Of a stretch of 64,000 bases of DNA, positions 40,900-50,009 are shown piece by piece. Under the pieces are notes generated by a model. That model saw only the letters and a program-made list of their open reading frames with translations. It did not search any database and had not been told where the DNA came from. The translations under genes and the position numbers were made by a program. Location: contig NZ_BCWV01000003.1 in NCBI RefSeq assembly GCF_001894765.1, forward strand, positions 496,001 to 560,000, in the 5' to 3' direction. This DNA comes from Rhodococcoides corynebacterioides NBRC 14404 (lineage in GTDB: Bacteria > Actinomycetota > Actinomycetes > Mycobacteriales > Mycobacteriaceae). Positions within the stretch are counted from its first letter, which is position 1; each line of letters begins with the position of its first letter.

Positions 40900-42362
40900 C
40901 ATCCCTGCTCCCCGCGTTCGTCGTGGTCCCCGCCCTCGTCGCGACGCTCGTCGCCATGATCCCTCGGATCGGCGCCGTCGCGGCCGGGGCGACCGCCCTC
41001 GCCGGCGTGGTCGCGGCGGTGGCGCTGACTCTGCGCGTCTCCGCCGACGGCCCCGTCGACGTCGCCCTCGGTGGCTGGGCCGAACCCGTCGGGATCGCTC
41101 TGCGCGCCGACGGCCTCTCGGCGGCGTTCGTCCTGTTCACCGCCGTCGTCGTTCTCGTGGTGACGGTCTTCGCCTCCGGGTCGTCCGCCGCCCGGGGCAC
41201 GCCGTTCTTCTGGGCGCTGTCCCTGGCGCTGTGGTCGGGACTCAACGCGGTCTACGTCGCGGCGGACCTGTTCAACACCTACGTCGCTCTGGAACTGGTC
41301 ACCGTCGCCGCCGTCGGGTGCGTGGCCCTCGGCGGCAGATCCGCTGCGGCCCCGGCCCTCCGGTACCTGCTGGTGGCCGTCGCCGGGTCGCTCTGGTTCC
41401 TGCTGGCCGTCGGCCTCCTGTACGCGCGCACCGGCACCCTGTCCCTCCGCCTGGCACTCGACGTGCTGCGTGATCCGACCGACGACGGCGCCCTCGTCGC
41501 CACCGTCCTGATCCTCGCCACCGTCGGACTGGCCCTGAAGTCCGCGCTGGTGCCGCTGCACGCATGGCTGCCACCCGCGCACGCGGGTGCGCCGGCGGCG
41601 GTGAGTCCGCTGATGTCCGCCGTCGTGATCAAGGCCTCGATCTTCGTGCTGTACCGGCTGTGGACGTCGTTGCCCGCCGATGCGGCCACCACCTCTCTGG
41701 CCGTTCTCGTCGGTGCGGTGGGCAGCGTGGCCGTGCTGTGGGGATCGCTCGCCGCGTTGCGCCAGGCCCGTCTCAAACGCGTCGTCGCGTACTCCACCGT
41801 GGCGCAGGTGGGGTACTTCGTTCTGCTTCTGCCCCTGGTGGTTCCGGCTCTCCGACCCGAGGCCGACGACGCGGCGCGCGCGGTCGCCGAGCTCGCCGTC
41901 CAGGGCACCGTCGCGATGGTGGCGGCGCACGCGCTGGCCAAATCCGCGATGTTCATGGCGGCGGGGTGCCTGCTGCACGCTCGCGGGACCGACGAAATCG
42001 CCGCGCTGCGGGGCGCCGTCGTCACGAATCCCGGCGCGGTGCTCGCGTTCGGTGTCGCGGGCGTCGCGCTCGCGGGACTGCCTCCTGCACTGGCGTTCTC
42101 GGGCAAGTGGCAGCTGCTGACGGCCGTGCTGGAATCCGGTCAGTGGTGGTGGCTGATCGCGTTGCTCGGCGGCGGACTCCTCACCGCGGCCTACACCGTG
42201 CGGGTGCTCGCGGTGCTCGTCGCCGAACGCGAGACGGGCACCGAGAACACCCCCGTTCCCGTCCGGATGACCGCCGCGACCCTCGTCACCGCCGTCGCCG
42301 CGGGGATCGCCGGCATCGCGTCCGCCGGGTGGCTCGCGACGACGACGGTGGGGGTCTTCTGA
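40896..42362 (+). CDS. mrpD: Mrp antiporter subunit MrpD-like (NuoM/N family)
   Basis: A 488-residue, about 14-helix proton-translocating subunit. Key charges are present: E133 in TM5 (FNTYVALELVTV), a TM7 lysine in GLALKSALVPLHAWLPPAHA, and a further lysine in VVIKASIFVLYR; the next conserved segment is LKRVVAYSTVAQVGYF. It follows mrpC as in canonical mrp operons. GTG start at 40896 overlapping mrpC; the stop overlaps the following ATG by one base. Confidence 0.85.
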   Translation: MTSLLPAFVVVPALVATLVAMIPRIGAVAAGATALAGVVAAVALTLRVSADGPVDVALGGWAEPVGIALRADGLSAAFVLFTAVVVLVVTVFASGSSAARGTPFFWALSLALWSGLNAVYVAADLFNTYVALELVTVAAVGCVALGGRSAAAPALRYLLVAVAGSLWFLLAVGLLYARTGTLSLRLALDVLRDPTDDGALVATVLILATVGLALKSALVPLHAWLPPAHAGAPAAVSPLMSAVVIKASIFVLYRLWTSLPADAATTSLAVLVGAVGSVAVLWGSLAALRQARLKRVVAYSTVAQVGYFVLLLPLVVPALRPEADDAARAVAELAVQGTVAMVAAHALAKSAMFMAAGCLLHARGTDEIAALRGAVVTNPGAVLAFGVAGVALAGLPPALAFSGKWQLLTAVLESGQWWWLIALLGGGLLTAAYTVRVLAVLVAERETGTENTPVPVRMTAATLVTAVAAGIAGIASAGWLATTTVGVF

Positions 42363-43846
42363 TGTCCGCCTCGCTGATTCCGTTCGCCGTCCTGGCGACG
42401 TCGTTGATTCCCGCGGTCGTCATCTTCTTCCTGCCCGACGACGCCACCCGGACCCGCACCACGCTCAACCTGGGCGGGGCGGCGGCGAAGGTGGCGTTGG
42501 TGGCCGCGCTGATTCCGGCGGCGGTGGACGGCGAACGCTTCGAGTGGCGCAGCGCATTCGTGCCGGGCGTCGACCTCGTGCTCCGTGTGGAGCCGTTCGC
42601 GCTCTACTTCCTGGCGTTGTCGTCGGTGCTGTGGTTGGTGACGACGATCTACGCGGTCGGGTACTTCCGTGACACACCGGGGCGCAGCCGGTTCTTCGGC
42701 TTCTTCAGCCTCTGCGTGGTGGCCACCACGGGAATCGCGTTGGCGGGCAACCCCGTCACGTTCGTGATCTTCTACGAGCTGCTGACCCTCGTGACCTACC
42801 CACTGGTGGTGCACGAGCGGTCCGCCGCCGCGATCGCGGGCGCCCGCACGTACCTGGTCCACACCCTGATCGGCGGGGTTCCCCTGCTGATCGGCGTGGT
42901 GTGGCTGACCGAGCGCGTGGGCTCGATCGACTTCGCCGATCGGGGCAGCGACGCCATGACGCAGTTCGCCGCGCGGGAGCCCGTCACGGCCACGGCGATC
43001 TTCGTGCTGATCCTGGCCGGTCTGGCCGTCAAGGCCGCTCTGATTCCGGTGCACGGGTGGCTGCCGCGCGCGATGGTGGCGCCGGCACCGGTCAGCGCCC
43101 TGCTCCATGCCGTCGCGGTGGTGAAGGCCGGCGTGTTCGGCATCGTGCTGCTCGTCGACTACACCTACGGCGTCGAGGTGGCCGAGCGGCTGGGTGTCCT
43201 CACTCCGCTGGCGGTACTCGCGTCGGCGACCATCGTCTACGGCTCGGTCATGGCGCTGCGGCAGGACGGCATCAAGGCCCGGCTCGCCTATTCGACGGTG
43301 AGTCAGGTCGCCTACGTGACGCTGGGCGTCGCGGTCGTCTCGGCGACGGCGACCACCGGCGGCATCGCGCACATCGTCAACCAGGGCCTGATGAAGATCA
43401 CCATGTTCTTCTGCGCGGGCCTGTTCGCGGTGGTCCTCGGCATCACCCGCATCTCGGACCTGGACGGCGTCGGCCGACGCATGCCGGTGACCAGTGCCGC
43501 GTTCACCGTCGCCGCGGTGGGCATGATCGGGATCCCGCCGATGGCCGGGTTCCTGTCCAAGTGGTACCTCGCCGTCGGATCGGTCGAGGCCGGGCAACCG
43601 TGGGTGTTGGGCGTCCTGGTCGCGTCCAGCCTGCTCAACGCCGCCTACTTCTTCCCGATCGTCCACCGCCTGTGGTGGAAGACCGGCGACCACGGACGCG
43701 TCGCGGGCATCGAGGCGCCGCCGTCCCTGCTGGTGCCCGCTGCCGTCACCGCGGTGGCCACCGTCGTGGTGGGGCTGGTCGCGGGGTGGATCTATTCACC
43801 GCTGAACCTCGCGCGCATCATCACGGAAGGGATCTACGGCCTGTGA
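42362..43846 (+). CDS. Second NuoL/M/N-like antiporter subunit (intact key residues)
   Basis: A 494-residue membrane protein of the proton-conducting family. TM5 glutamate is E139 (FVIFYELLTLVTYPLV); GLAVKAALIPVHGWLPRAMV carries the TM7 lysine; VVKAGVFGI and IKARLAYSTVSQVAYV follow. It could take the place of the MrpA N-terminal domain or be a second MrpD. ATG start sharing one base with the preceding stop (TGATG); the 3' end overlaps the third subunit gene by four bases. Confidence 0.83.
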   Translation: MSASLIPFAVLATSLIPAVVIFFLPDDATRTRTTLNLGGAAAKVALVAALIPAAVDGERFEWRSAFVPGVDLVLRVEPFALYFLALSSVLWLVTTIYAVGYFRDTPGRSRFFGFFSLCVVATTGIALAGNPVTFVIFYELLTLVTYPLVVHERSAAAIAGARTYLVHTLIGGVPLLIGVVWLTERVGSIDFADRGSDAMTQFAAREPVTATAIFVLILAGLAVKAALIPVHGWLPRAMVAPAPVSALLHAVAVVKAGVFGIVLLVDYTYGVEVAERLGVLTPLAVLASATIVYGSVMALRQDGIKARLAYSTVSQVAYVTLGVAVVSATATTGGIAHIVNQGLMKITMFFCAGLFAVVLGITRISDLDGVGRRMPVTSAAFTVAAVGMIGIPPMAGFLSKWYLAVGSVEAGQPWVLGVLVASSLLNAAYFFPIVHRLWWKTGDHGRVAGIEAPPSLLVPAAVTAVATVVVGLVAGWIYSPLNLARIITEGIYGL

Positions 43847-45606
43847 CTCCCGTGTCGACCCTCGCGGCCGTTCTCTGGATCGCCGCCGTCTCCGTCCCCG
43901 CCCTGGTGGTGCTCGCCCTGGCCGCCGCGCCCGTTCGCGTGCGCCGACGACTGGTCACCGTCGCTCCCGCCGCCGTCGTTCCCGCCGGACTGCTCGCGGT
44001 GCTCGGCCCGTCCGCGGGGTCGGTGGACGTGCCGTGGTTGCTGCTCGGCACCTCGCTGACCGTGACACCGCTCGGTCGGCCACTGCTGCTGCTGGCGGTG
44101 GTGCTGTACGCCGGCGCTCTGGCGGCGGTCGCCGCCGGCGGCGCCGATCGACGGCATCTGCTCAGCGGCTTCCTGCTGGTCGCGTTCGTCGGCAACGCCG
44201 GCGTCTTCGTCGCCGCCGACACCGTGACCTTCTACCTGTCGTTCGCCCTGATGAGCGTGGCCGCGTTCGGATGTGTCGTCCACACCCGCACCGAAGCCGC
44301 GCGGCGAGCGGGCCGGATCTACCTGGCCCTGACCATGATCTCGGAACTGACCGTCCTGTGCGGGCTCGTGCTCGTGGTGGACGCCGGTGGCCGCGCGGTG
44401 GCCGACGCACCGGCCGCCGTCGCCGCGTCGGACCACCGGTCGGCGATTCTCGCCCTGCTGCTGATCGGCTTCGGGATCAAGGCGGGCACCGTCCCCCTCC
44501 ACGTCTGGCTCCCGCTCGCGCACCCGGCCGCGCCGCCGCCGGCGAGCGCCGTGCTCAGTGGCGCGATGGTGAAGGCCGGACTGTTCGGCTGGCTGACGTT
44601 CCTCCCGCTCGGCGAGGTCGCGCTTCCCGGATGGGGCACCACGCTGGTGGCGCTCGCGCTCGTCGGCGCGTTCGCCGCGCTGCCACTCGGGGTGCTGCAC
44701 GCCGATCCCAAGGTCCCCCTGGCCTACAGCACCATCTCGCAGATGGGGTTCCTCGCGGTGCTGGTGGGCATCGCCCTCACCCAGCCCGAGTTGGCCGATG
44801 TCTGCGCCCTGGCCGCCGTCGTCTACGCGGTGCACCACGGCGTCGCCAAAGGCGGTCTGTTCCTCGGGGTCTCGGTCTGGCAGCGGCACGGCGCGGGCCG
44901 CGCCCGGCCGCTCGTCCTGGCGGTCCTCGCTGTGCTGGCCCTGGCCGTCGCGGGCGCTCCGCTCGGGTCGGGATCGGTGGCCAAGTACGCCGCCAAGCAG
45001 GCCGTCGCCCCCGCCTCGCTCGGCGGCGTGGAGCTGGTCGACCTGCTGCCGTGGGTCGGCACCGTGTCCACCCTCCTGCTCGCGCGCGCGGGCTGGGTCC
45101 TGCTGCGCGGGCGGACCGGACCTGCCCGACGGGTCGACCTCTCGCTGGTCTCCTGGTGCCTGCTCACGGTGACCGGCACGGTGGCCACCTGGATTCTCGC
45201 CGACCGGTGGTCCGAGGTGGTCACCGTGCCCGGCCTGGACCTCGTGACCCTGTGGGACGCGACGTGGCCGATCCTGATCGGCCTGGTGATCGCCGCCGTC
45301 GTCGGCACTCTCGCGGTGCGAGAGGTGTTGCCGCCCAGACTCGCTCACCCGGACGGCACGCTGATCCCGGCCGGAGACCTCGCCGTTCCCGAGGAGCGCG
45401 TCGCCACCCGCGCCGCCCGGGCTCTGGTCACCGTGGGAGCGGGTCGCTCCGCCGCCGTCGGTGCCCGCCTCGTCGACGCGGTCGGTCCTCTCCGACGCAG
45501 CACGGTGATCGACGACGCCGAGCAGGAACTCTCGCGGTGGGCCATTTCCGGCGCGGCCGTCGTGGTCGTCGCCGCGCTCGCCGTCGTGGTGGTGGTGATC
45601 GCATGA
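43843..45606 (+). CDS. Third NuoL/M/N-like subunit, TM5 glutamate replaced
   Basis: A 587-residue membrane protein related to the two preceding ones. LLLIGFGIKAGTVPLHVWLP and SGAMVKAGLFG keep the central lysines and PLAYSTISQMGFLAVL the later motif, but at the TM5 glutamate position it reads FYLSFALMSVAAF, alanine at 135. An extra C-terminal region of about 120 residues (VREVLPPRLAHPDGTL, EQELSRWAISGAAVVV) ends in a final helix. It may be structural, or translocate by a different route. GTG start overlapping the previous stop. Confidence 0.8.
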   Translation: MTPVSTLAAVLWIAAVSVPALVVLALAAAPVRVRRRLVTVAPAAVVPAGLLAVLGPSAGSVDVPWLLLGTSLTVTPLGRPLLLLAVVLYAGALAAVAAGGADRRHLLSGFLLVAFVGNAGVFVAADTVTFYLSFALMSVAAFGCVVHTRTEAARRAGRIYLALTMISELTVLCGLVLVVDAGGRAVADAPAAVAASDHRSAILALLLIGFGIKAGTVPLHVWLPLAHPAAPPPASAVLSGAMVKAGLFGWLTFLPLGEVALPGWGTTLVALALVGAFAALPLGVLHADPKVPLAYSTISQMGFLAVLVGIALTQPELADVCALAAVVYAVHHGVAKGGLFLGVSVWQRHGAGRARPLVLAVLAVLALAVAGAPLGSGSVAKYAAKQAVAPASLGGVELVDLLPWVGTVSTLLLARAGWVLLRGRTGPARRVDLSLVSWCLLTVTGTVATWILADRWSEVVTVPGLDLVTLWDATWPILIGLVIAAVVGTLAVREVLPPRLAHPDGTLIPAGDLAVPEERVATRAARALVTVGAGRSAAVGARLVDAVGPLRRSTVIDDAEQELSRWAISGAAVVVVAALAVVVVVIA

Positions 45607-46160
45607 CGACGGTTCGGGCGACCCTCCTGCGCGGCGGCGCCCTCGCGCTGCTCTGGTGGCTGCTGACCCAGGGTGACGGGCTCTGGTACTACGGCATTCC
45701 CGTGGTCGTGGCGGCCACTGCGGTCTCTCTCCTCGTCAGCCGCCCGACGCGACGGGACCGACACCCGTGGCCCGCCCGGCTGCGCGCCGGCGTCGGGGTC
45801 GTGCGCTGGTTCCTGGTCCACTCCGTCACGGGCGGGCTCGACGTGGGCCGCCGGGTGGTCGGGCGACGACTCGACATCGATCCCGTCGACGACCACGTTC
45901 CCGTCCGCGTCGCGTCCGCGGTCGGTCGCGTGCTGCTCGCCGACCTCGGTTCTCTCACACCGGGTTCGCTGTCGGTCGATCTCACCCCGACCGGTCTCGA
46001 CGTCCACGTGCTCCACCGCGAGATGCCCGTTCGCGAGCAACTCGCCGAACTCGACGCGCTGCTCGTCACGCTGTTCGACCCACCTGCGCTGTCCGACCCA
46101 CCTGCGCTCTCCGACCCACCTGCGCGGTCCGACCCACCCACCGGAAAGGCGACCCCGTGA
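45603..46160 (+). CDS. mrpE: Mrp antiporter subunit MrpE with repeat tail
   Basis: A 185-residue protein. An N-terminal membrane part (GGALALLWWLLTQGDGLWYY, GIPVVVAATAVSLLV) and the MrpE soluble domain, DHVPVRVASAVGRVLLADLG, SLTPGSLSVDLTPTGLDVHV, are as in MnhE/MrpE. The C-terminal tail is DPPALS repeated about 3.5 times from an 18-bp tandem repeat, absent from typical MrpE. The TGA overlaps the GTG of the GH15 gene. Confidence 0.85.
   Translation: MTTVRATLLRGGALALLWWLLTQGDGLWYYGIPVVVAATAVSLLVSRPTRRDRHPWPARLRAGVGVVRWFLVHSVTGGLDVGRRVVGRRLDIDPVDDHVPVRVASAVGRVLLADLGSLTPGSLSVDLTPTGLDVHVLHREMPVREQLAELDALLVTLFDPPALSDPPALSDPPARSDPPTGKATP
46077..46139. repeat. 18-bp tandem repeat at the 3' end of mrpE
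   Basis: Units at 46077, 46095 and 46113 read GACCCACCTGCGCTGTCC with one or two changes, followed by a partial unit. They encode a DPPALS tail in frame. Confidence 0.9.
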
Positions 46161-48028
46161 CCAGGTTCGGCTCCCCGCCCACCGCCCCGTTCGCCCCCGA
46201 ACAGGGCCAGCTGCCCATCGAGGACCACGGCCTGATCGGCGACGGGCAGAGCTGCGCCCTGGTGGCCCGCGACGGGGCCGTCCCGTGGATGTGCCTGCCG
46301 CGCTTCGACGGTCCGCCGCTGTTCGCACGCCTCCTCGACGCCGAGCGCGGCGGCTCGTTCGACGTGGCCCCGGTGGGGCTGGTCGAGGGCGGGCAGCGGT
46401 ACCTCGAGGACACCGGCGTCCTGGTCACCACGCTGGTCGGGCCGGAGGGCACGGTGGAGGTCACCGACGCGATGACGCTGCGGTCGGGGGCCGACCTGAC
46501 CGAACTGGCCTCGGCGTCGCGCGGGGAACTGCTGCGCGTCGCCCGCGTGACGTCGGGCGTCGTCGATCTGCGAATTCGCCTGCAGCCCATCGACACCACG
46601 CGGTATCGACCCGACGCCGGCGGGTGGGCCGTGGACACCGACTCGCATCCCGACCTCCCCCTGCGCGTGCTGTGCTCCGCGGATCTGGAGCCCGACGACG
46701 ACGGCGGACTCGGCACCACGGTGCGTCGACACGCGGGCGAGGTCGTCGTGGTGTCCCTGCACTGGTCCGGCGACACCCGGCTGCCCGTCGGCCTGGATCC
46801 GTCCGGTGTCGTCGACCAGACCGCCGCAGCGTGGCGACGGTGGATGCGCCACGTCACCTACGAGGGGCCGCAGCGGGCGCTGGTGCGCCGGTCCGCGCTG
46901 ACGCTCAAGTTGCTGGACCATTCGACCACCGGCGGCATCATGGCCGCCGCGACGTCGTCGTTGCCGGAACACGTGGGCGGGGTGCGGAACTGGGACTACC
47001 GGTACACCTGGGTGCGCGACGCTGCGTTCTCCACCTACGCGCTGCGCCGCATCGGACTCACCAGCGAGGCCGATGCATTCCTGTCGTGGACCCTCGCGTG
47101 TGCGGACCGGGACGGTGGACCGTCCATCATGTACGCCCTCGACGGCGGTCAGCCGCCCGAGGAGACCTCCGACGATCGACTGCGAGGGTGGCGCGGCAGC
47201 GCGCCGGTGCGATGGGGCAACGGTGCGGCCGGACAGACGCAGCACGACGTCTACGGCGAACTGCTCGACGTCGCCTTCCAGTGGGCCCGCGCGGGCGGGC
47301 CCATCGACGATCACCTGTGGGGCATTCTCACCTCGCTCACGGAGCAGGCGATCGAGAACTGGACGGTCCCGGACCACGGCATCTGGGAGATACGCGACTC
47401 CGGGCGCCCCTTCACGTACTCGGTCGCCCTGTGTCACGTCGCGGTGGACCGGGCGATCCGCATCGCCGAGATCGCCGGCCGCGACGCCGATCTCGACCGG
47501 TGGCGCCGGGCGGCGGCGGAGATTCGCGAGGCTCTGCTCGAGCGGGCGTTCGATCCCGACGCGGAGACGTTCACCGAGCACCTCTCGGCGGACGGCGACG
47601 GACGCGGCGGGCTCGACGGGTCGCTGCTGGCCCTGCCGCTGCGTCGCATCGTCGACTTCGACGATCCCCGCATGGTCGCGACCGTAGACGCGGTCCGTCG
47701 CCGCCTGGACGCCGGCGACGGCCTGCTCTACCGCTACCTGCACGAGGAATCGTCCGACGGCCTGCCCGGCAAGGAGGGCGCGTTCCTCCTGTGCTCGTTC
47801 TGGCTCGTGGACAACCTCACCGGTCAGGGCCGCCTCGACGAGGCGGAGGAGCTGTACGACTCGCTGTGCGCGCGGGCCAACCACCTCGGCCTCCTGAGCG
47901 AAGAGATCGACCCCACCGACGGGTCCTTCCTGGGCAACTTCCCGCAGGCCTTCAGCCACATCGGCATCATCGCCAGCGGACATCGGTTGGCCGAGGCACG
48001 CCGGAAGGCATCCGGGCGCACGCACTAG
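46157..48028 (+). CDS. Glycoside hydrolase family 15 (trehalase/glucoamylase-like)
   Basis: A 623-residue soluble enzyme. The N-terminal beta-sandwich opens IEDHGLIGDGQSCALVARDG and VPWMCLPRFDGPPLFARLL; the catalytic (alpha/alpha)6 barrel has GGVRNWDYRYTWVRDAAFST and, near the end, GLLSEEIDPTDGSFLGNFPQ, where the GH15 acid/base glutamates lie. Mycobacterial homologues of this type hydrolyse trehalose. No signal peptide, so it is cytosolic. Its GTG overlaps the mrpE stop, so it is translationally coupled to the antiporter operon. Confidence 0.88.
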   Translation: MTRFGSPPTAPFAPEQGQLPIEDHGLIGDGQSCALVARDGAVPWMCLPRFDGPPLFARLLDAERGGSFDVAPVGLVEGGQRYLEDTGVLVTTLVGPEGTVEVTDAMTLRSGADLTELASASRGELLRVARVTSGVVDLRIRLQPIDTTRYRPDAGGWAVDTDSHPDLPLRVLCSADLEPDDDGGLGTTVRRHAGEVVVVSLHWSGDTRLPVGLDPSGVVDQTAAAWRRWMRHVTYEGPQRALVRRSALTLKLLDHSTTGGIMAAATSSLPEHVGGVRNWDYRYTWVRDAAFSTYALRRIGLTSEADAFLSWTLACADRDGGPSIMYALDGGQPPEETSDDRLRGWRGSAPVRWGNGAAGQTQHDVYGELLDVAFQWARAGGPIDDHLWGILTSLTEQAIENWTVPDHGIWEIRDSGRPFTYSVALCHVAVDRAIRIAEIAGRDADLDRWRRAAAEIREALLERAFDPDAETFTEHLSADGDGRGGLDGSLLALPLRRIVDFDDPRMVATVDAVRRRLDAGDGLLYRYLHEESSDGLPGKEGAFLLCSFWLVDNLTGQGRLDEAEELYDSLCARANHLGLLSEEIDPTDGSFLGNFPQAFSHIGIIASGHRLAEARRKASGRTH

Positions 48029-48079
48029 AATGTGCCGGTCAGACCCTCGTCCACCCGGCATTCGATCAGGAGAAGATCC

Positions 48080-49990
48080 GTGACCGCGCACGTCGAAGAA
48101 CTGCAGTTCCAGGCCGAGACCCGGCAGCTGTTGGACCTGATGATCCACTCGGTCTACTCCAACAAGGATTCGTTCCTCCGTGAGCTGGTGTCCAACTCGT
48201 CCGACGCGTTGGACAAGCTGCGCATCGAGGCGTTCCGCGACAAGGACCTCGGGGCCGACACCTCGGATCTGCACATCGACCTCGAGATCGACAAGGACGC
48301 CCGCACGCTGACCGTGCGGGACAACGGCATCGGTATGAGCCGGGACGAGGTGGTCGACCTCATCGGCACGCTCGCCAAGTCCGGCACCGCCGAGGTCCGC
48401 GCCAAGCTGAAGGAAGCCAAGGACGCCGCGGCGTCCGAGGAGTTGATCGGCCAGTTCGGCATCGGCTTCTACTCGACGTTCATGGTCGCCGACACCGTCA
48501 CGCTCGTCACGCGCAAGGCCGGCGAGACGACGGCCACCAAGTGGGAGTCTTCGGGCGCCGGCACGTACACCATCGAGGAGGTCGAGGACGCCCCGCAGGG
48601 CACGTCGGTGACGCTCGCCCTCAAGCCGGCGGACGAGGAGGACCACCTCCACGACTACACGTCCGAGTGGAAGATCCGCGAGCTGGTCAAGCGGTACTCC
48701 GACTTCATCGCCTGGCCGATTCGCATGCAGGTCGAGAAGACCACCGGCGAGGGTGACGAGAAGACCACCACCCTCGAGGACGAGACGATCAACTCCATGA
48801 AGGCGCTGTGGACGCGCTCGAAGGACGACGTCTCCGCCGAGGAGTACACCGAGTTCTACCGCCACGTCAGCCACGCCTGGGACGAGCCGCTCGAGGTCGT
48901 CCCGATGAAGGCGGAGGGCACGTTCGAGTACCAGGCCCTGCTGTTCATCCCGACGCGGGCGCCGTTCGACCTGTTCATGCGCGAGTCGAAGATCGGCATC
49001 CAGCTCTACGTCAAGCGCGTCTTCATCATGGACGACTGCGAGGAACTGGTCCCCGAGTACCTGCGCTTCGTCAAGGGTGTGGTCGACGCGGCCGACCTGT
49101 CGCTCAACGTCTCCCGCGAGATCCTGCAGCAGGACCGGCAGATTCGCGCGATCCGTCGTCGTCTCACCAAGAAGGTCCTGTCGACGATCTCCGATCTGCA
49201 GTCGAACGAGCCCGAGAAGTACGCGACGCTGTGGTCGGAGTTCGGCCGCGCGCTCAAGGAGGGCCTGCTCTCCGATCCGGACAACGTGCAGACCATCCTC
49301 GGCCTGTCGTCCTTCGCCTCGACCCACAGCGACGAGAAGCCGACGACGTTGGCGGACTACGTCTCTCGTATGAAGGACGGCCAGGACACCATCTACTACA
49401 TGACGGGCGAGAGCCGTCAGCAGGTGGAGAACTCCCCGCACATGGAGGCGTTCGCCGCCAAGGGTCTCGAGGTGCTGATCCTTACCGACCCGGTCGACGA
49501 GATGTGGACCGGATCGGTACCGGAGTTCGACGGCAAGGCCTTCCGCTCCATCGCGAAGGGCGCCGTCGATCTCGGTGACGACGAGAAGTCCGACGAGCAG
49601 GACGCGAAGAAGGAGCAGTTCGCGGACCTCACCTCCTGGATGGCCGAGGCCCTGTCCGACGACGTCAAGGAGGTCCGTCTCTCGACGCGCCTGACCACGT
49701 CGCCGGCCTGCATCGTCGGTGACGACTTCTCCCTCAGCCCCACCCTGGAGAAGATGTACCGCGCCTCGGGTCAGGCCGTGCCGAAGACCAAGCGCATCCT
49801 CGAGATCAACCCGGACCACGCGCTCATCGCCGCGCTGGAGAAGGCGCACGCGGAGAAGAAGGACACCGAGCAGCTCACCGAGACCGCTCGGTTGCTGTAC
49901 GGCACGGCCCTGCTCGCCGAGGGCGGGGAGCTCGAGGACCCGGCATCGTTTGCCAAGCTCCTCGCGGATCGGTTGACGCGCACGCTCTGA
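48080..49990 (+). CDS. htpG: Molecular chaperone HtpG (Hsp90)
   Basis: A 636-residue Hsp90. The N-terminal ATPase has YSNKDSFLRELVSNSSDALD, LTVRDNGIGMSRDEVVDLIG and GQFGIGFYSTFMVAD; the middle domain includes LNVSREILQQDRQIRAIRRR; the C-terminal dimerisation region ends with PASFAKLLADRLTRTL. It folds and stabilises proteins, especially under heat or oxidative stress. The GTG at 48080 is supported by AGGAG eight bases upstream. Converges on the ABC permease gene with 19 bp between stops. Confidence 0.95.
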   Translation: MTAHVEELQFQAETRQLLDLMIHSVYSNKDSFLRELVSNSSDALDKLRIEAFRDKDLGADTSDLHIDLEIDKDARTLTVRDNGIGMSRDEVVDLIGTLAKSGTAEVRAKLKEAKDAAASEELIGQFGIGFYSTFMVADTVTLVTRKAGETTATKWESSGAGTYTIEEVEDAPQGTSVTLALKPADEEDHLHDYTSEWKIRELVKRYSDFIAWPIRMQVEKTTGEGDEKTTTLEDETINSMKALWTRSKDDVSAEEYTEFYRHVSHAWDEPLEVVPMKAEGTFEYQALLFIPTRAPFDLFMRESKIGIQLYVKRVFIMDDCEELVPEYLRFVKGVVDAADLSLNVSREILQQDRQIRAIRRRLTKKVLSTISDLQSNEPEKYATLWSEFGRALKEGLLSDPDNVQTILGLSSFASTHSDEKPTTLADYVSRMKDGQDTIYYMTGESRQQVENSPHMEAFAAKGLEVLILTDPVDEMWTGSVPEFDGKAFRSIAKGAVDLGDDEKSDEQDAKKEQFADLTSWMAEALSDDVKEVRLSTRLTTSPACIVGDDFSLSPTLEKMYRASGQAVPKTKRILEINPDHALIAALEKAHAEKKDTEQLTETARLLYGTALLAEGGELEDPASFAKLLADRLTRTL

Positions 49991-50009
49991 CGACGGCCGG
50001 GGGTGCGGC

